DNA of 64,000 bases from Pseudomonadota bacterium (GCA_018241505.1 JAFEDS010000010.1:186001-250000), one strand, 5' to 3'. Numbered from the stretch's first letter, positions 28,042-38,505 are shown. Made by a program: numbers and translations. Notes: a model not told the origin generated them from the letters alone.

Positions 28042-29391
28042 ATGTCTCTAGTCCTCAACACGAACCTCAGCTCGCTGGTTGCCCAGAACAGCCTGACGTC
28101 GTCGGGGAGCCAACTCTCCGGTGCGTTGCAGCAGTTGTCATCGGGCCTGCGGATCAACACCGCGGCCGACGACGCCGCCGGCTATGCGATCAGCCAGAGC
28201 ATGACCTCGCAGATCAACGGCATCAACCAGGCCGCGCGTAACGCCAACGACGGCGTGTCGCTGGCCCAGACGGCCTCGGGCGCCTTGCAGGAAGTCGTGA
28301 ACGACCTGCAGACGATGCGCGATCTCGCGGTCCAGTCCCTGAACGCCACCAACAGCTCGATCGACCGCCAGGATCTCGACGCGCAGTTCCAGCAGTTGAA
28401 GCTGGACGTCGACAGCGTGGCAACCCAGACCCAATTCAACGGCGTCAACCTGCTCGACGGCACCTTCCAGGGCGCCAGCTTCCAGGTCGGTGCGAACTCC
28501 GGTCAGACCATCACGGTCGCTTCGATCGGCAGCTCCAAGACCTCGAACATCGGCCAGTATTATCAGAGCAAGCTGGCAGTCGCCGGCACCGTCACCACGT
28601 CGGCGGGCGCCCAGCTCGCCACAGTGGCGGGCACTGCAGGCACCTACAATGCCACGAACCTGGCCGGCACCGCCGACCTCGGTACCGCGGTCAGTGGCGC
28701 CACCGTTTCTTTGACAGTCACCGTCGATGGCACGGCCTACACCACTTCCAACATCACCCTGACGGGCAACCAGGCGACGGACCTGAGAAGCACGGCAGCG
28801 GCCATCAACCAGGCCATCAGCCCGGTTAACGGTTTGACTGCCACAGTGAACGCCGCCGGTACGGGAATCCAGATCGGTGGAACCGTGTACCCCGGCGCCG
28901 GACACGTTATTGATACGTCGGTCGCCACAGCGCACGACGCCAGCGGCACCGCCCTGACTTTGACAACAGCCCAGCAGGGCACGATCACGACGGACCTCGG
29001 TGTCGACAGCTCGGACATGGTCGGCTACTACACCGCCGGTGGCGTCACCACGACCAGCTCGACTGCCGCCACCCTGAGCGGACTCGACGTTCAGTCGGTG
29101 GACAAATCGAACCTGGTACTGATTTCGATCGACGCCGCCCTGCAGCAGCTCGCCACCGAAGCCGCGCAGTTGGGCGCGTATCAGAACCGGTTCCAGGCGG
29201 CCATCACGGGTCTGACCACGAACTCGACCAACCTGACCAGCGCCCGCTCGCAGATTCAGGACACGGACTACGCGGCGACCACGTCGAAGTTGTCCAAGGC
29301 CCAGATTCTGCAGCAGGCTTCCACGGCGATGGTGTCGCAAGCCAACACGATCCCGCAGAACATCCTCACACTGCTGCAGAAGCTGCCGTAA
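28042..29391 (+). CDS. fliC: Flagellin (copy 2)
   Basis: Filament subunit of 449 residues, the same length as copy 1. Identical or nearly identical ends; differences sit mainly in the central surface domain and in the D1 loop (NSSIDRQDL here, NSATDRADL in copy 1). The first 66 coding bases encode the same 22 residues but differ at about 14 positions, while a 233-bp stretch just after differs at only five. It has its own sigma-28 promoter and terminator. Confidence 0.96.
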   Translation: MSLVLNTNLSSLVAQNSLTSSGSQLSGALQQLSSGLRINTAADDAAGYAISQSMTSQINGINQAARNANDGVSLAQTASGALQEVVNDLQTMRDLAVQSLNATNSSIDRQDLDAQFQQLKLDVDSVATQTQFNGVNLLDGTFQGASFQVGANSGQTITVASIGSSKTSNIGQYYQSKLAVAGTVTTSAGAQLATVAGTAGTYNATNLAGTADLGTAVSGATVSLTVTVDGTAYTTSNITLTGNQATDLRSTAAAINQAISPVNGLTATVNAAGTGIQIGGTVYPGAGHVIDTSVATAHDASGTALTLTTAQQGTITTDLGVDSSDMVGYYTAGGVTTTSSTAATLSGLDVQSVDKSNLVLISIDAALQQLATEAAQLGAYQNRFQAAITGLTTNSTNLTSARSQIQDTDYAATTSKLSKAQILQQASTAMVSQANTIPQNILTLLQKLP

Positions 29392-29430
29392 TGCGATGAT
29401 GGACTGGACAGCAATACTCGTTGACACAAC

Positions 29431-29467
29431 CGGCGGGCGTCGCAGGACGCCCGCCGCGCGGCTTTTT
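29431..29467 (+). terminator. Rho-independent terminator of flagellin gene 2
   Basis: A 10-bp perfect stem (CGGCGGGCGT 29431-29440 with ACGCCCGCCG 29447-29456), 6-nt loop, and TTTTT at 29463-29467. fliD starts 17 bp later and so needs read-through or a promoter I do not see. Confidence 0.93.
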
Positions 29468-29483
29468 GTTTAGGAGTTGAACG

Positions 29484-30932
29484 ATGGCAGTCAGCAGCAC
29501 CTCCAGTCCCGTCTCGATTGCGAACAGCAACAGCACCTCGGCGGCCGCTGGCGGCTCGGTCATCGACGTCAACACGCTGGTTTCCCAGTTGGTCGCCGCT
29601 TCGCGGGCCGGTCAGGATGCGACCATTTCCAAGCAGACCCAGGCGGTCACGACCAAGATTTCCGCGCTCGGCACCCTGAAGAGCGCCCTGTCGACCTTCC
29701 AGGACTCGCTGGCGACCATCTCGACCCCGGCGGCTTTCAACGCGGAGACGGCCACTTCCGCCAATCCCGCGGTGTTCACGGCCCAGGCGGACTCGAATGC
29801 CACCCAGGGCAGCTATTCAATCAGCGTGGGCCAGCTCGCCTCGGCCCAGCAGCTCGTGTCCAAGCCTTTCATTGCCGGCGCTTCGACCCCCATCGGCACC
29901 GGCACATTGCAGGTCTCACTGGGTGCCAACAGCTTCAACATTACCGTCGGCGCCACCAATAACACGTTGGCGGGGATCGCTTCCGCAATCAACTCGGCTG
30001 CGGGAAATCCTGGGGTGACGGCCACTGTCATCAACGGAACCGACGGCGCGCACCTCGTATTGTCCTCCGCGCAGACCGGAGCGGCGAACACGATCAAGGT
30101 AGCGGAAACCGACGGCGGCACCGCCTTGGCGGCGGTCACTTACGATCCGGCCAACACCGTCAACTACACTGAGAACTCTCAGGCCAAGGACGCGCAGTTC
30201 AATATTTCCGGCGTACCCCACACCAGCCAGAGCAATACCGTCACGGACGCCCTGAACGGGATTACTCTGACATTGACCGGCGTGAGTGCTGCAGGAACCA
30301 CCGTCGGTACTCTCGCCACCAGCCAGCTTACGGTGGCCAGCGACACGCCGACGATCCTTACGAACGTCGGCGCGTTCGTGGATGCCTATAACGCGATGGT
30401 CAAGGCCATCCAGCCCCTGGGCAGCTTCGACCAGACGACCCAAACCGCGGGCCCCATGTTGGGCGACCCAACCCTCAGCGGCGTCCAGAATGACATCCGC
30501 TCAGCCTTGTACTCCGTCGTGAATACCGGGTCGACGACTTACAACACTTTGGCCAGCGTCGGGATCACTACCAACAAGGACGGCTCCCTGAGCCTGAACA
30601 AGACCAAGCTGCAGTCGGCGCTCGCCTCGGCGCCCACGGCGGTCAGCCAACTCTTCAGCGGCACGACGGGCGTCGCAGCCACCCTGAACAACCGGATCAA
30701 CTCCGAGCTCGGCGCCGGCGGCTCCATCGACTCGCGCAGCAAGACGCTCATCAAGCAGGAAAACGCGCTGACGGATCAGACCAATAAGTTAAATACCCAG
30801 ATGGCGGCCCTGACAGCGTCACTCACGCAACAGTATTCGCACCTGAATACCCTGCTGTCGTCCTTGCAGAGCATGTCGGCGTACCTCAGCCAGCAGTTCA
30901 ACTCACTGCCGAAGGTCCAATCGAGTAATTAA
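29484..30932 (+). CDS. fliD: Filament cap protein FliD (HAP2)
   Basis: FliD caps the filament and guides flagellin folding. The 482-residue protein has the family N-terminus (VIDVNTLVSQLVAASRAGQD), a Thr/Ser-rich body, and the C-terminal coiled coil (LIKQENALTDQTNKLNTQM, then a helix ending near FNSLPKVQ). TAGGAG precedes the ATG. It lies downstream of both flagellins and ahead of fliS. Confidence 0.94.
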   Translation: MAVSSTSSPVSIANSNSTSAAAGGSVIDVNTLVSQLVAASRAGQDATISKQTQAVTTKISALGTLKSALSTFQDSLATISTPAAFNAETATSANPAVFTAQADSNATQGSYSISVGQLASAQQLVSKPFIAGASTPIGTGTLQVSLGANSFNITVGATNNTLAGIASAINSAAGNPGVTATVINGTDGAHLVLSSAQTGAANTIKVAETDGGTALAAVTYDPANTVNYTENSQAKDAQFNISGVPHTSQSNTVTDALNGITLTLTGVSAAGTTVGTLATSQLTVASDTPTILTNVGAFVDAYNAMVKAIQPLGSFDQTTQTAGPMLGDPTLSGVQNDIRSALYSVVNTGSTTYNTLASVGITTNKDGSLSLNKTKLQSALASAPTAVSQLFSGTTGVAATLNNRINSELGAGGSIDSRSKTLIKQENALTDQTNKLNTQMAALTASLTQQYSHLNTLLSSLQSMSAYLSQQFNSLPKVQSSN

Positions 30933-30944
30933 GTCAAATCCGCC

Positions 30945-30971
30945 TCAAGTGGGCGGGGCGCGGGCCGATAC
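30945..30971 (+). promoter_or_regulatory. Sigma-28-like promoter ahead of fliS
   Basis: TCAA (30945-30948), 15-nt spacer, GCCGATAC (30964-30971): 10 of 12 positions with exact spacing. It lies 32 bp ahead of the GTG start of fliS. It would let the chaperone be made apart from fliD. Confidence 0.65.
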
Positions 30972-31003
30972 AGTGTTCATCGAATCATGTGATGGAGCTG
31001 TTT

Positions 31004-31465
31004 GTGACCTACGCGCGGAACTCGAAGCTCGCTGCCTACCAGAGTGTCTCTGTACACGGTGGCGTGGCGAACGCCGACCCCCATGCCATGGTGCAGATGC
31101 TCATGGACGCCGCGGCCGAGCGTATGTCGATCGCCCGAGGTTGCATCGAGCGAGGCGAGCGCAAGCGCCAGGCGGCCTTGCTGCACAGTTGCGTCCTCAT
31201 CATCGCGGAGCTGCGCGGCAGTCTGAACCTGACCGAGGGCGGACCGCTGGCGCAGAATCTCAGCGATCTGTACGACTACATGATTCGCCGGTTGACGTTA
31301 GCCAACTCCAAGGGTGACGCCGACGTCGTGCTGGAAGTCTCCCGGCTGCTGGATGAGATTCGCAGTGCCTGGGTGGCCATCGGCCCCGAGGTCCGGAAGT
31401 CCGCCGCTGCACCGACTGCTGCTCCCGTCAACGTGGCAGTTGGAGGCCGAGCGGCCATGGTGTAA
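31004..31465 (+). CDS. fliS: Flagellin export chaperone FliS, GTG start
   Basis: FliS holds flagellin in the cytoplasm until export. From GTG 31004 it is 153 residues and starts MTYARNSKLAAYQSV, the usual FliS start; GGAG is 6 nt ahead. The frame opens earlier (30989-30994) but those codons are weaker candidates. Helices include ADPHAMVQMLMDAAAERM and the C-terminal VVLEVSRLLDEIRSAW. It sits 71 bp after fliD and is followed by flaG. Confidence 0.92.
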   Translation: MTYARNSKLAAYQSVSVHGGVANADPHAMVQMLMDAAAERMSIARGCIERGERKRQAALLHSCVLIIAELRGSLNLTEGGPLAQNLSDLYDYMIRRLTLANSKGDADVVLEVSRLLDEIRSAWVAIGPEVRKSAAAPTAAPVNVAVGGRAAMV

Positions 31466-31476
31466 CGAGGTATGTT

Positions 31477-31884
31477 ATGTCTGAAGTAGAGATAAGTGCA
31501 ACGGGCGAATACCCGTCACTCATTTCAACAGACTTCGCCACGTCCTATCGGACGCCCAACACTGCGACTCAGCCGAGCGCGGGTGCGGGTGCTGTTGTGC
31601 AGCCTGTTAATGAGTCAGCCGCAGTGACAACGCAACCGGCGAAGCCACCGACACAGGCCGAGATCAGCGACGCGCTCGCAGCCGCGAACGCGAACCTGTC
31701 GAGCTCCGATCGGACGTTGGAATATCGGGTGGATGCGGCCACGGGCATCTCCATTGCGACCATCCGCAATTCGCAGACGGGCGTTGTCGTGCAACAGATC
31801 CCGGGTGCCAACATCATCGCGCTCGCGCGCATGCTTGCCGACTGGTCGCCGGGCAAGCACATGCTGCTCGATCTGATCGCCTAG
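31477..31884 (+). CDS. flaG: FlaG-family flagellar protein
   Basis: A 135-residue protein with a disordered N-terminal half (Thr/Pro/Ala-rich) and a C-terminal FlaG-like domain: DRTLEYRVDAATGISIATI, then GVVVQQIPGANIIALARML (about residues 68-125). FlaG affects filament length in some species, but its mechanism is unclear. GAGG lies ahead of the ATG. It ends the flagellar run, 11 bp before the convergent purL stop. Confidence 0.85.
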   Translation: MSEVEISATGEYPSLISTDFATSYRTPNTATQPSAGAGAVVQPVNESAAVTTQPAKPPTQAEISDALAAANANLSSSDRTLEYRVDAATGISIATIRNSQTGVVVQQIPGANIIALARMLADWSPGKHMLLDLIA

Positions 31885-31895
31885 CCCACGATCGT

Positions 31896-34800
31896 TTATT
31901 CTACGAAGAGCCTCGCGTTGCGGAACAGCCGCATCCAGCCGCTGTTCGCGTTTGCTTTGTCCGGCCGCCACGAATTTTGCACATAACGGACCGATCGCTC
32001 CGGGTGCGGCATGGTGATCGTGATCCTGCCGTCCGTGTTGGTCAGCGCCGCGACGCCGTACGGTGAGCCGTTCGGATTGTAAGGATACGAATCGGCCACG
32101 CTCCGATCGTTGTGCACGTAGCGGAAGCCTACGAGCCCGCTGGCCGCACACTCCATCGCCGCGGCCTCCGATGGGAACTCCGCACGGCCTTCACCATGGG
32201 CTACCGCAATCGGCAGGAACGACCCAGTCATTCCCTGCAGCAGGACAGAAGGTGAATCGAGCACCTCGACCAGTGCGAAGCGTGACTCGTATTGCTCGCT
32301 CAGGTTGGTCACAAACCGCGGCCAGTGATCGGTGCCCGGAATGAGGCTCTTGAGCGCGGCAAACATCTGGCAACCGTTGCAGATCCCCAAGGCGAAACTG
32401 TCGGACCGGGCAAAGAACGCCTGGAAGTCGTCGCGCACCTTGTCGTGAAACAAGATCGACTTGGCCCAGCCCTCGCCCGCTCCGAGTACGTCACCGTAGG
32501 AGAATCCCCCGCACGCAACGACTCCCTTGAACTCGCGCAACGAGCGGCGGCCTGACAGAAGATCCGTCATGTGAATATCGTGCGCGACGAAGCCGGCGCG
32601 CTCGAACACCGCGGCGGTCTCCACCTGGCTGTTGACTCCCTGCTCGCGCAGAATGGCCACGGCAGGCCGAACGCCCTTCGAAATATAGGGCGCCGCAACA
32701 TCTGCTTCCGGATCGAAGCTCAATGAAACAGCGAGTCCGGGATCCGTTGCCGATGTCTGTGCCTCGTATTCCTGGTCGGCACTCTGGGGATCATCGCGCA
32801 TTCGGCGCATCCGCCACGAGGTCTCAGACCAGGCCCGCCGCAAATCCACCCACTGCTCATCCAGAAGCGCATCTCCCACGCGCATGCGTACACGCAGCTC
32901 AGGTGTGGGGGTGCCGATATACAAAGCGCCCTTTTCCAGGCCGTGCCGGGCGAGTATGTCAACGAGGCGCTGCTCGTCATCCGCCATGACCTGCAGGACC
33001 ACCCCCAGCTCTTCGCAGAACAACTGGGAGAATGCAGGTCCCCGTTCCATCGGCAATGCGATGTCGAGCCCGCAATGACCGGCGAACGCCATTTCAACGA
33101 GCGTAGCAAACAGCCCGCCATCCGAACGGTCATGGTACGCAAGCACCAGCCCTTCCCTGCGCAGCTCCGCCATCGCCGCCGTGAAATTCAACAAACGCTG
33201 CGGATCATCGAGGTCGGGCACATCCCGGCCCAGGGCGTTGTGCACCTGCGCCAGCGCCGAGGCTCCCAACCGATGGCGGCCGCCGCTCAGATCGACGAGC
33301 CACAAGGAAGTGCGCGACCCCGCCACCAGCGCCGGAGTCAACGTCTTGCGCACATCGTTGACCGGCGCAAACGCTGAAACAATCAACGACACCGGTGCGA
33401 CCACACTCCGGCCGTCCCATTTTGTTTTCATGGACAGGGAGTCTTTGCCCACCGGAATGGCAATACCGAGCGCCGGACAAAGCTCCTTACCCACCGCGTG
33501 TACGGTCGCGTACAGCGCGGCGTCCTCTCCAGGCTCGCCACACGCCGCCATCCAGTTGGCCGACAGACGCACCTTCGACAGTGAATCAACATCCGCGGCC
33601 AGCAGATTGGTAATCGCCTCTGCCACGGCGAGGCGGCCGGAGGCCGGCGCATTCAACACGGCGACCGGTGTTCGCTCGCCCATCGCCATCGCTTCACCGG
33701 CGTGACCATAGTGGTCCGCGAGTGTCACCGCCACATCGCTCACGGGCACCTGCCAGGGACCCACGAGCTGATCGCGGCTGATCAGGCCACCGACGGTGCG
33801 ATCACCGATGGTGATGAGGAATGTCTTGTCGGCGACCGCCGGGAAACGCAACACGCGGTAGGCCGCGTCACGTAGGTCCAACCGGCTCGTGTCGAAATTC
33901 TGGCGCTGCGGCTCTACAGACTGCACATCGCGCGTCATGCGCGGTGCCTTGCCCAACAGCACTTCAATCGGCATGTCGACCGGATCGTTGTGAAACAACG
34001 GATCGTGGACGACCAGGCGGCCGGTGTCGTCGATCTCACCCACCACCGCAAACGGGCACCGCTCGCGCTCGGCGATCCGAGTAAACAACTCCACCGAGGC
34101 GGCGTCGATGGCCAGGACGTAGCGCTCCTGTGCCTCGTTACACCATATCTCCATGGGCGACATGCCAGGTTCCGCGCTCTGCACTGCCCGCAAGTCGACC
34201 CGTGCCCCGCGATTGCTGTGCGCGACCGCCTCGGGTATTGCGTTCGACAGGCCCCCAGCACCCACATCGTGAATCAACACGATCGGGTTTTCTCCACCGA
34301 GCGACCAACACGTGTCAATCACTTCCTGGGCGCGCCGTTGAATCTCGGCGTTGCCCCGCTGGACCGAGGCGAAATCAAGATCAGCGCTGGAGGCCCCGCT
34401 GCCCACGGAGGAAGCGGCTCCGCCGCCCAACCCAATGAGCATCGCCGGCCCACCCAACACGACGATCTTCGCGCCGACAGGTACCTCGCCTTTCTCGACA
34501 TCGGGACGCCGCACGTTGCCCATGCCACCCGCAATCATGATGGGCTTGTGATATCCGCGCACGCGCCCGGGATCGTCACCGTGTACGTGGTGCTCAAACG
34601 TACGGAAATAACCGCTGATGGCGGGACGCCCGAACTCATTGTTGAAGGAAGCGGCGCCGATGGGCCCTTCAATCATGATGTCGAGCGCCGAGGCAATTCG
34701 CCCGGGCTTGCCAAATTCCAACTCCCAGGGCCGTTCATAGCCTGGGATGCGCAGGTTGGAGACGGAGAAACCCGTCAGGCCCGCCTTGGGTTTGGCACCG

Positions 34801-35759
34801 CGGCCGGTTGCGCCTTCGTCGCGAATCTCACCCCCTGAGCCCGTCGACGCGCCCGGAAACGGCGAGATGGCGGTCGGATGATTGTGGGTCTCCACCTTCA
34901 TCAGAATGTCGATAGGCTCCTCAACGCCACCGTAAACGCCGGTATGTGGGTTGGGAAAATAACGCGTGCCGCGCGTACCCTCGATGACAGCGGCATTGTC
35001 GCGGTAGGCGGAAAGCACACCGTTAGGGCTCCGAGCGTGCGTATAGCGGATCATGGCGAACAGCGACTCATCGCGTTTGCGGCCGTCGATGATCCAATCC
35101 GCGTTGAAAATCTTGTGGCGGCAATGCTCCGAGTTGGCCTGCGCAAACATCATCAACTCGACATCGGTGGGCTGGCGGCCCAGGCTCTGGAAGTTGGTGA
35201 CCAGGTAGTGAATCTCGTCCTGCGACAGCGCCAGGCCCAGCTCCCGGTTCGCGGCTTCGAGTGCGTTGCGATCCACCTGAACCAGGGGTTTCGGTGCCGT
35301 ATGCCCGAACAGGCGCTGCGCGTGCTCCGGGTTGAACAACACCATCTCGGTCATGCGATCGAACAACACGGGCGCGAGCGCCGCGAGCCGTTCCGGCCCG
35401 AGCGGCCGTGTATCCCGTAGACGGTATTCGATTCCGCGCTCGATTCTGCGGATCGCGGTGAGACCGCAGACGTGGGCAATATCGGTGGCCTTGCTGGACC
35501 ACGGCGAGATCGTCCCTTCACGCGGAACAACCAACAACATCTCGCCTTCCGAGCCGGGTGCCGTTGCGGACGTCGGTCCGTACGTCAACAGCTTTTGCAG
35601 GATCTGTCGCTCCGCCCACTCCAGCGGACGTTCGGTGTCGACAAAATGGATGAACCGCGCATCGAGGCCTGCGACAGCCGGCTCGAGCGTGCTCAGGCGG
35701 GCAACGAGTTTTGCGATGCGGAAGTCGGATAGGGCGCGGGCGCCGGGAAGCTGCAGCAT
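31896..35759 (-). CDS. purL: Phosphoribosylformylglycinamidine synthase PurL
   Basis: PurL converts FGAR and glutamine to FGAM in purine synthesis. The 1287-residue single chain is the long, gammaproteobacterial type: an N-terminal domain, two AIRS-like halves ([20 protein letters not shown] signature near 300; later GDRTVGGL and AVGKELC-type segments), and a C-terminal glutamine amidotransferase with the catalytic cysteine in [11 protein letters not shown] and the PHPERSVR motif. The start ([17 protein letters not shown]) matches the family. It lies opposite to the flagellar genes and 15 bp after the DUF1820 gene. Confidence 0.97.
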   Translation of the reverse strand: MLQLPGARALSDFRIAKLVARLSTLEPAVAGLDARFIHFVDTERPLEWAERQILQKLLTYGPTSATAPGSEGEMLLVVPREGTISPWSSKATDIAHVCGLTAIRRIERGIEYRLRDTRPLGPERLAALAPVLFDRMTEMVLFNPEHAQRLFGHTAPKPLVQVDRNALEAANRELGLALSQDEIHYLVTNFQSLGRQPTDVELMMFAQANSEHCRHKIFNADWIIDGRKRDESLFAMIRYTHARSPNGVLSAYRDNAAVIEGTRGTRYFPNPHTGVYGGVEEPIDILMKVETHNHPTAISPFPGASTGSGGEIRDEGATGRGAKPKAGLTGFSVSNLRIPGYERPWELEFGKPGRIASALDIMIEGPIGAASFNNEFGRPAISGYFRTFEHHVHGDDPGRVRGYHKPIMIAGGMGNVRRPDVEKGEVPVGAKIVVLGGPAMLIGLGGGAASSVGSGASSADLDFASVQRGNAEIQRRAQEVIDTCWSLGGENPIVLIHDVGAGGLSNAIPEAVAHSNRGARVDLRAVQSAEPGMSPMEIWCNEAQERYVLAIDAASVELFTRIAERERCPFAVVGEIDDTGRLVVHDPLFHNDPVDMPIEVLLGKAPRMTRDVQSVEPQRQNFDTSRLDLRDAAYRVLRFPAVADKTFLITIGDRTVGGLISRDQLVGPWQVPVSDVAVTLADHYGHAGEAMAMGERTPVAVLNAPASGRLAVAEAITNLLAADVDSLSKVRLSANWMAACGEPGEDAALYATVHAVGKELCPALGIAIPVGKDSLSMKTKWDGRSVVAPVSLIVSAFAPVNDVRKTLTPALVAGSRTSLWLVDLSGGRHRLGASALAQVHNALGRDVPDLDDPQRLLNFTAAMAELRREGLVLAYHDRSDGGLFATLVEMAFAGHCGLDIALPMERGPAFSQLFCEELGVVLQVMADDEQRLVDILARHGLEKGALYIGTPTPELRVRMRVGDALLDEQWVDLRRAWSETSWRMRRMRDDPQSADQEYEAQTSATDPGLAVSLSFDPEADVAAPYISKGVRPAVAILREQGVNSQVETAAVFERAGFVAHDIHMTDLLSGRRSLREFKGVVACGGFSYGDVLGAGEGWAKSILFHDKVRDDFQAFFARSDSFALGICNGCQMFAALKSLIPGTDHWPRFVTNLSEQYESRFALVEVLDSPSVLLQGMTGSFLPIAVAHGEGRAEFPSEAAAMECAASGLVGFRYVHNDRSVADSYPYNPNGSPYGVAALTNTDGRITITMPHPERSVRYVQNSWRPDKANANSGWMRLFRNARLFVE

Positions 35760-35774
35760 GAGTGGGTGAGTGAG

Positions 35775-36119
35775 CTATTTCTTGTCCGGGGGAGGTGCCG
35801 AAAACAGGGGCACCGGAAATTGCGAAACGTTGGCGGCGCCACCTTCGAGCGCCGTGATCTTGCTGACGCCCTGCTTCTTCACCTGGTCGATGCGCAGGAC
35901 CGAATGCATGGGCAGGTACGTGCGTTTGACACCCTCGAATTCGCTCTTGATGCGCTCTTCGGCGGGGTCCACGACCACAGTGGCGCGCTCGCCAAAAACG
36001 ATGTCTTCAACCTCGACAAAGCCGAAAAGCTCGCTGCCGTGGCTGACGCGGCGCGCATAGATCTCGTAAACCTTGCCTTGATTCACGAACATAATCCGGA
36101 AAATGTGACTGATTGCCAT
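35775..36119 (-). CDS. DUF1820 family protein
   Basis: A 114-residue protein of a conserved gammaproteobacterial family of unknown function. Matching features are the start HIFRIMFVNQGKVYEIYAR, the block ELFGFVEVEDIVFGERATVVVDP and the later LPMHSVLRIDQVKKQG (about residues 70-85). The compact beta fold has no catalytic motif that I can see. It precedes purL by 15 bp in the same orientation. Codon 1 has no clear ribosome site, so the start is not certain. Confidence 0.88.
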   Translation of the reverse strand: MAISHIFRIMFVNQGKVYEIYARRVSHGSELFGFVEVEDIVFGERATVVVDPAEERIKSEFEGVKRTYLPMHSVLRIDQVKKQGVSKITALEGGAANVSQFPVPLFSAPPPDKK

Positions 36120-36257
36120 GGGCTGGGGTGGGGGTCGCTGTTAATTTGAAGGTGGCATTATATGTCCGCGCGGGCCTGGCCAGGATTTCCCCAGGAGGGC
36201 ACGCCGTGCGGACGGAAAAGGTGGCCTTACATTGACCGCTGGTCCGGTCCGGGAAAC

Positions 36258-37592
36258 ATGACGCTTCGGTTGCGTATCGTCAGTGATCAAAGACGCTTGC
36301 TTGGGGATCGCAGCAGCATCGTATTTACCGTCGAGGGCGGCAGCATCGGCCGTTCCGCGGATAACGATTGGGTGCTGCCGGATCCGCTGCGCTACGTCTC
36401 CGCTCACCATGCTCGCGTGGAATACCGCGACGGGCAGTTTTTCCTCGAGGATTTGAGCACCAACGGCATCTTCGTCAATGATGACGAGCGTCCGCTCGGG
36501 AAAGCGAAGCCGACGGGCCACCCCCTCGAAACCGGCGACATTATTCGCATAGGCGAATACCACATCGTTGCCTCCGTCGATGCTCAGGCAGAGCAACTGT
36601 CGAAAACCGATACCGGCGCCGGGCAAGTCCCGACGAGCATTCATGGGTTGCAGACCCTGGGCCGTGCCAGCGCTCAGACCGACATTGGCGCGATGCTGAA
36701 TCTCGACGACCTCCTGATCCTGGAGTCCGCGCCGACGCCGAATTTTCACCCCGTTAACGCCTACGGTCAGGCGGTTGCACAGGCTCCCGCGCCGGCCACC
36801 CGTCCACTCGCCGCACCAGGCCATGCCGCACCAGCCCATGCTGCCCCAGCCTCCATGGCTGCGGCAGCCGCACCAGCGCCTGCTGCTGCCGCTGCACCCA
36901 CGACGGCAATTACCCCTGAAGAGGAAGCGATCGACCGCCGCATCGCACGGCTCGCCCGAGCGGCCGGGAGGGACCCCAAAAATGGGGCCAGTCCGGCGGC
37001 CCTGTATGACGTCCACAGCGGCCTGCAGGCCTTCTGCCGCGGAGCAGGAGTTGAGGTCGAGCGGCTGCCCCCAGACGCACAGACACGCCTGCTGCACCTG
37101 GCAGGGCAATTGTTCCGCGAAGCGCTTGTGGGTCTGAAAGACCTCGACCGGTCGCGTAACGAAACACGTAACCGATTCCGAATTGAGCTTCCCGTAGAAC
37201 CCGACGACCCGCGGCCCTCGCTCTCGCGCACGGCCGTGGAAGACTTGGTTATTGAGCTGTTCTCGCACCACGAAACCCGCCGGCTGGATGCGGTGGGCTG
37301 GTTGAGAGAGACCTTCGCTGAGAACAAGTCTCACGAAATTGCGGCGGCGAAAGCGACCCGTGCCGCGTTCGTGGAATTCCTGGACAGGCTGGACCCAGCC
37401 GAGCTCGAAGCGCGTTTCGAACGCGCTGCTCGGCGCGGCAAAGCCAAGTCGGCCGACAAAGCTCAGTATTGGGAGATGTTCACAACCTTCTACCGGAATC
37501 TCATTGAGATGCCGGCAGATCATTTGCCCCACACGTATGTGGAGGCATTCGCGGCCGCGTACAAAGAGTACGTCAAAAAGCCCTTGCCATAG
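36258..37592 (+). CDS. tagH: Type VI secretion-associated FHA domain protein (TagH-like)
   Basis: A 444-residue protein. The N-terminal FHA domain (about 1-110) has the phosphothreonine-binding residues G31-R32-S33, S48/H51 and N69-G70. An Ala/Pro-rich linker follows (about 170-220), then a C-terminal domain (about 270-444) of the type found in type VI secretion FHA proteins (LAGQLFREALVGLKDLDRSR; later WEMFTTFYRNLIEM and AFAAAYKEYVKK). In T6SS operons such proteins belong to a kinase/phosphatase circuit. No other T6SS gene is in this window. ATG 36258 fits the FHA start; the frame runs upstream to 36162. Confidence 0.85.
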   Translation: MTLRLRIVSDQRRLLGDRSSIVFTVEGGSIGRSADNDWVLPDPLRYVSAHHARVEYRDGQFFLEDLSTNGIFVNDDERPLGKAKPTGHPLETGDIIRIGEYHIVASVDAQAEQLSKTDTGAGQVPTSIHGLQTLGRASAQTDIGAMLNLDDLLILESAPTPNFHPVNAYGQAVAQAPAPATRPLAAPGHAAPAHAAPASMAAAAAPAPAAAAAPTTAITPEEEAIDRRIARLARAAGRDPKNGASPAALYDVHSGLQAFCRGAGVEVERLPPDAQTRLLHLAGQLFREALVGLKDLDRSRNETRNRFRIELPVEPDDPRPSLSRTAVEDLVIELFSHHETRRLDAVGWLRETFAENKSHEIAAAKATRAAFVEFLDRLDPAELEARFERAARRGKAKSADKAQYWEMFTTFYRNLIEMPADHLPHTYVEAFAAAYKEYVKKPLP

Positions 37593-37684
37593 CCTACTTG
37601 GCGCGGCAACCGCCGCGCGGCTGTCAATTCTACCACCAATCCGGAAATTCGACGCTCACCCCGCGGAGCGAGCTAAAATGGGGC

Positions 37685-38110
37685 ATGAGCATTCGATCGC
37701 TCACTGCCGTGTTGGCCGCCACCCTGCTCGCCGCGTGCGCGAGCTCCCACGTCATGATCGGGAAAGCGCGCCCGCCGATCTCACCTGACGAGGTGCAGAT
37801 CTATACGCGCCCACCCACGGTTCCCTACGAAGAGATCGCGCGTCTCCAGACTTCGAGCCAAGGCTCCTTCTCATTTACGGCACAGGGGAAGACCGACGCA
37901 GTGATCAAGCGACTGAAGGATGAGGCTGCCAAGCTGGGCGCCAACGGTGTGCTGTTGGAAGGAATTGGCGATCAGCCCAGCGGCTCGATCGGTACCGGCG
38001 GTGGCAGCACGTCCTATTCGGGGAACGGCTCGATCGGTGGCGGCGTTGGTATCGGTGTTGGTCTGACCAAAAAGATCGGCGGAGGCGTCGCGATTTACGT
38101 TGGCAGGTGA
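37685..38110 (+). CDS. Small Gly-rich lipoprotein, unknown function
   Basis: A 141-residue protein with a lipoprotein signal (RSLTAVLAATLLAACA, lipobox LAAC). The mature part has a compact domain (VQIYTRPPTVPYEEIARLQT, then a helix KTDAVIKRLKDEAAKLGANGV) resembling small envelope proteins that bind periplasmic partners, and ends in a Gly-rich strand repeat (GIGVGLTKKIGGGVAIYVG). ATG 37685 is taken because it starts the signal peptide. I do not recognise a named family beyond this. Confidence 0.78.
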   Translation: MSIRSLTAVLAATLLAACASSHVMIGKARPPISPDEVQIYTRPPTVPYEEIARLQTSSQGSFSFTAQGKTDAVIKRLKDEAAKLGANGVLLEGIGDQPSGSIGTGGGSTSYSGNGSIGGGVGIGVGLTKKIGGGVAIYVGR

Positions 38111-38163
38111 CCTCGCAGGCCGGCCACCAGATGCCACAACCCCCCTTTCGTTCATTTCGTAGT

Positions 38164-38505
38164 ATGATGTTCGAAGAATTCCTCGCGCGGCCAGAGGGCA
38201 AGACGCTCGAATTCAAGCGCAACCTGTCTTCGTCCAGACCCGCTTTGTGTACTTTGGTCGCGTTCGCAAATTCAGCCGGCGGACGGCTCGTCATCGGTGT
38301 CGAGGACGGCAGCAAGAACGTTGTTGGGATTGAGCACCCTCTGGATCTGGAAAGGCACATCGCCAACTTGATCGCCGATTCGATCCAACCTTCCCTCCTG
38401 CCAGAGATCGAAATCGTCCCTTGGCCGATGAACGCCTGCAGCCTATCCCGGGTCCGGGGACAGGGTGTCTCGGCGTACGAGGCCCCACCGGTTGTCGGTA
38501 TCTAG
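38164..38505 (+). pseudogene. Truncated AlbA_2/Schlafen-type gene remnant
   Basis: The frame opens MFEEFLARPEGKTLEFKRNLS and continues through ALCTLVAFANSAGGRLVIGVEDG, NVVGIEHPLDLERHIANLIADSI and LLPEIEIVPW. That is the start of an AlbA_2 (Schlafen-like) DNA-binding domain, usually the N-terminal part of proteins of 400 residues or more. From about 38430 the frame carries no family sequence and stops at 38505. The rest of the gene is absent; at the break the DNA begins to match another gene (next entry). Confidence 0.8.

Noticed and set aside
28138-29427. 429-codon open frame antisense to flagellin copy 2
   Set aside because: Arg/Gly-rich mirror of a repetitive flagellin; a similar frame mirrors copy 1, as expected from shared sequence.
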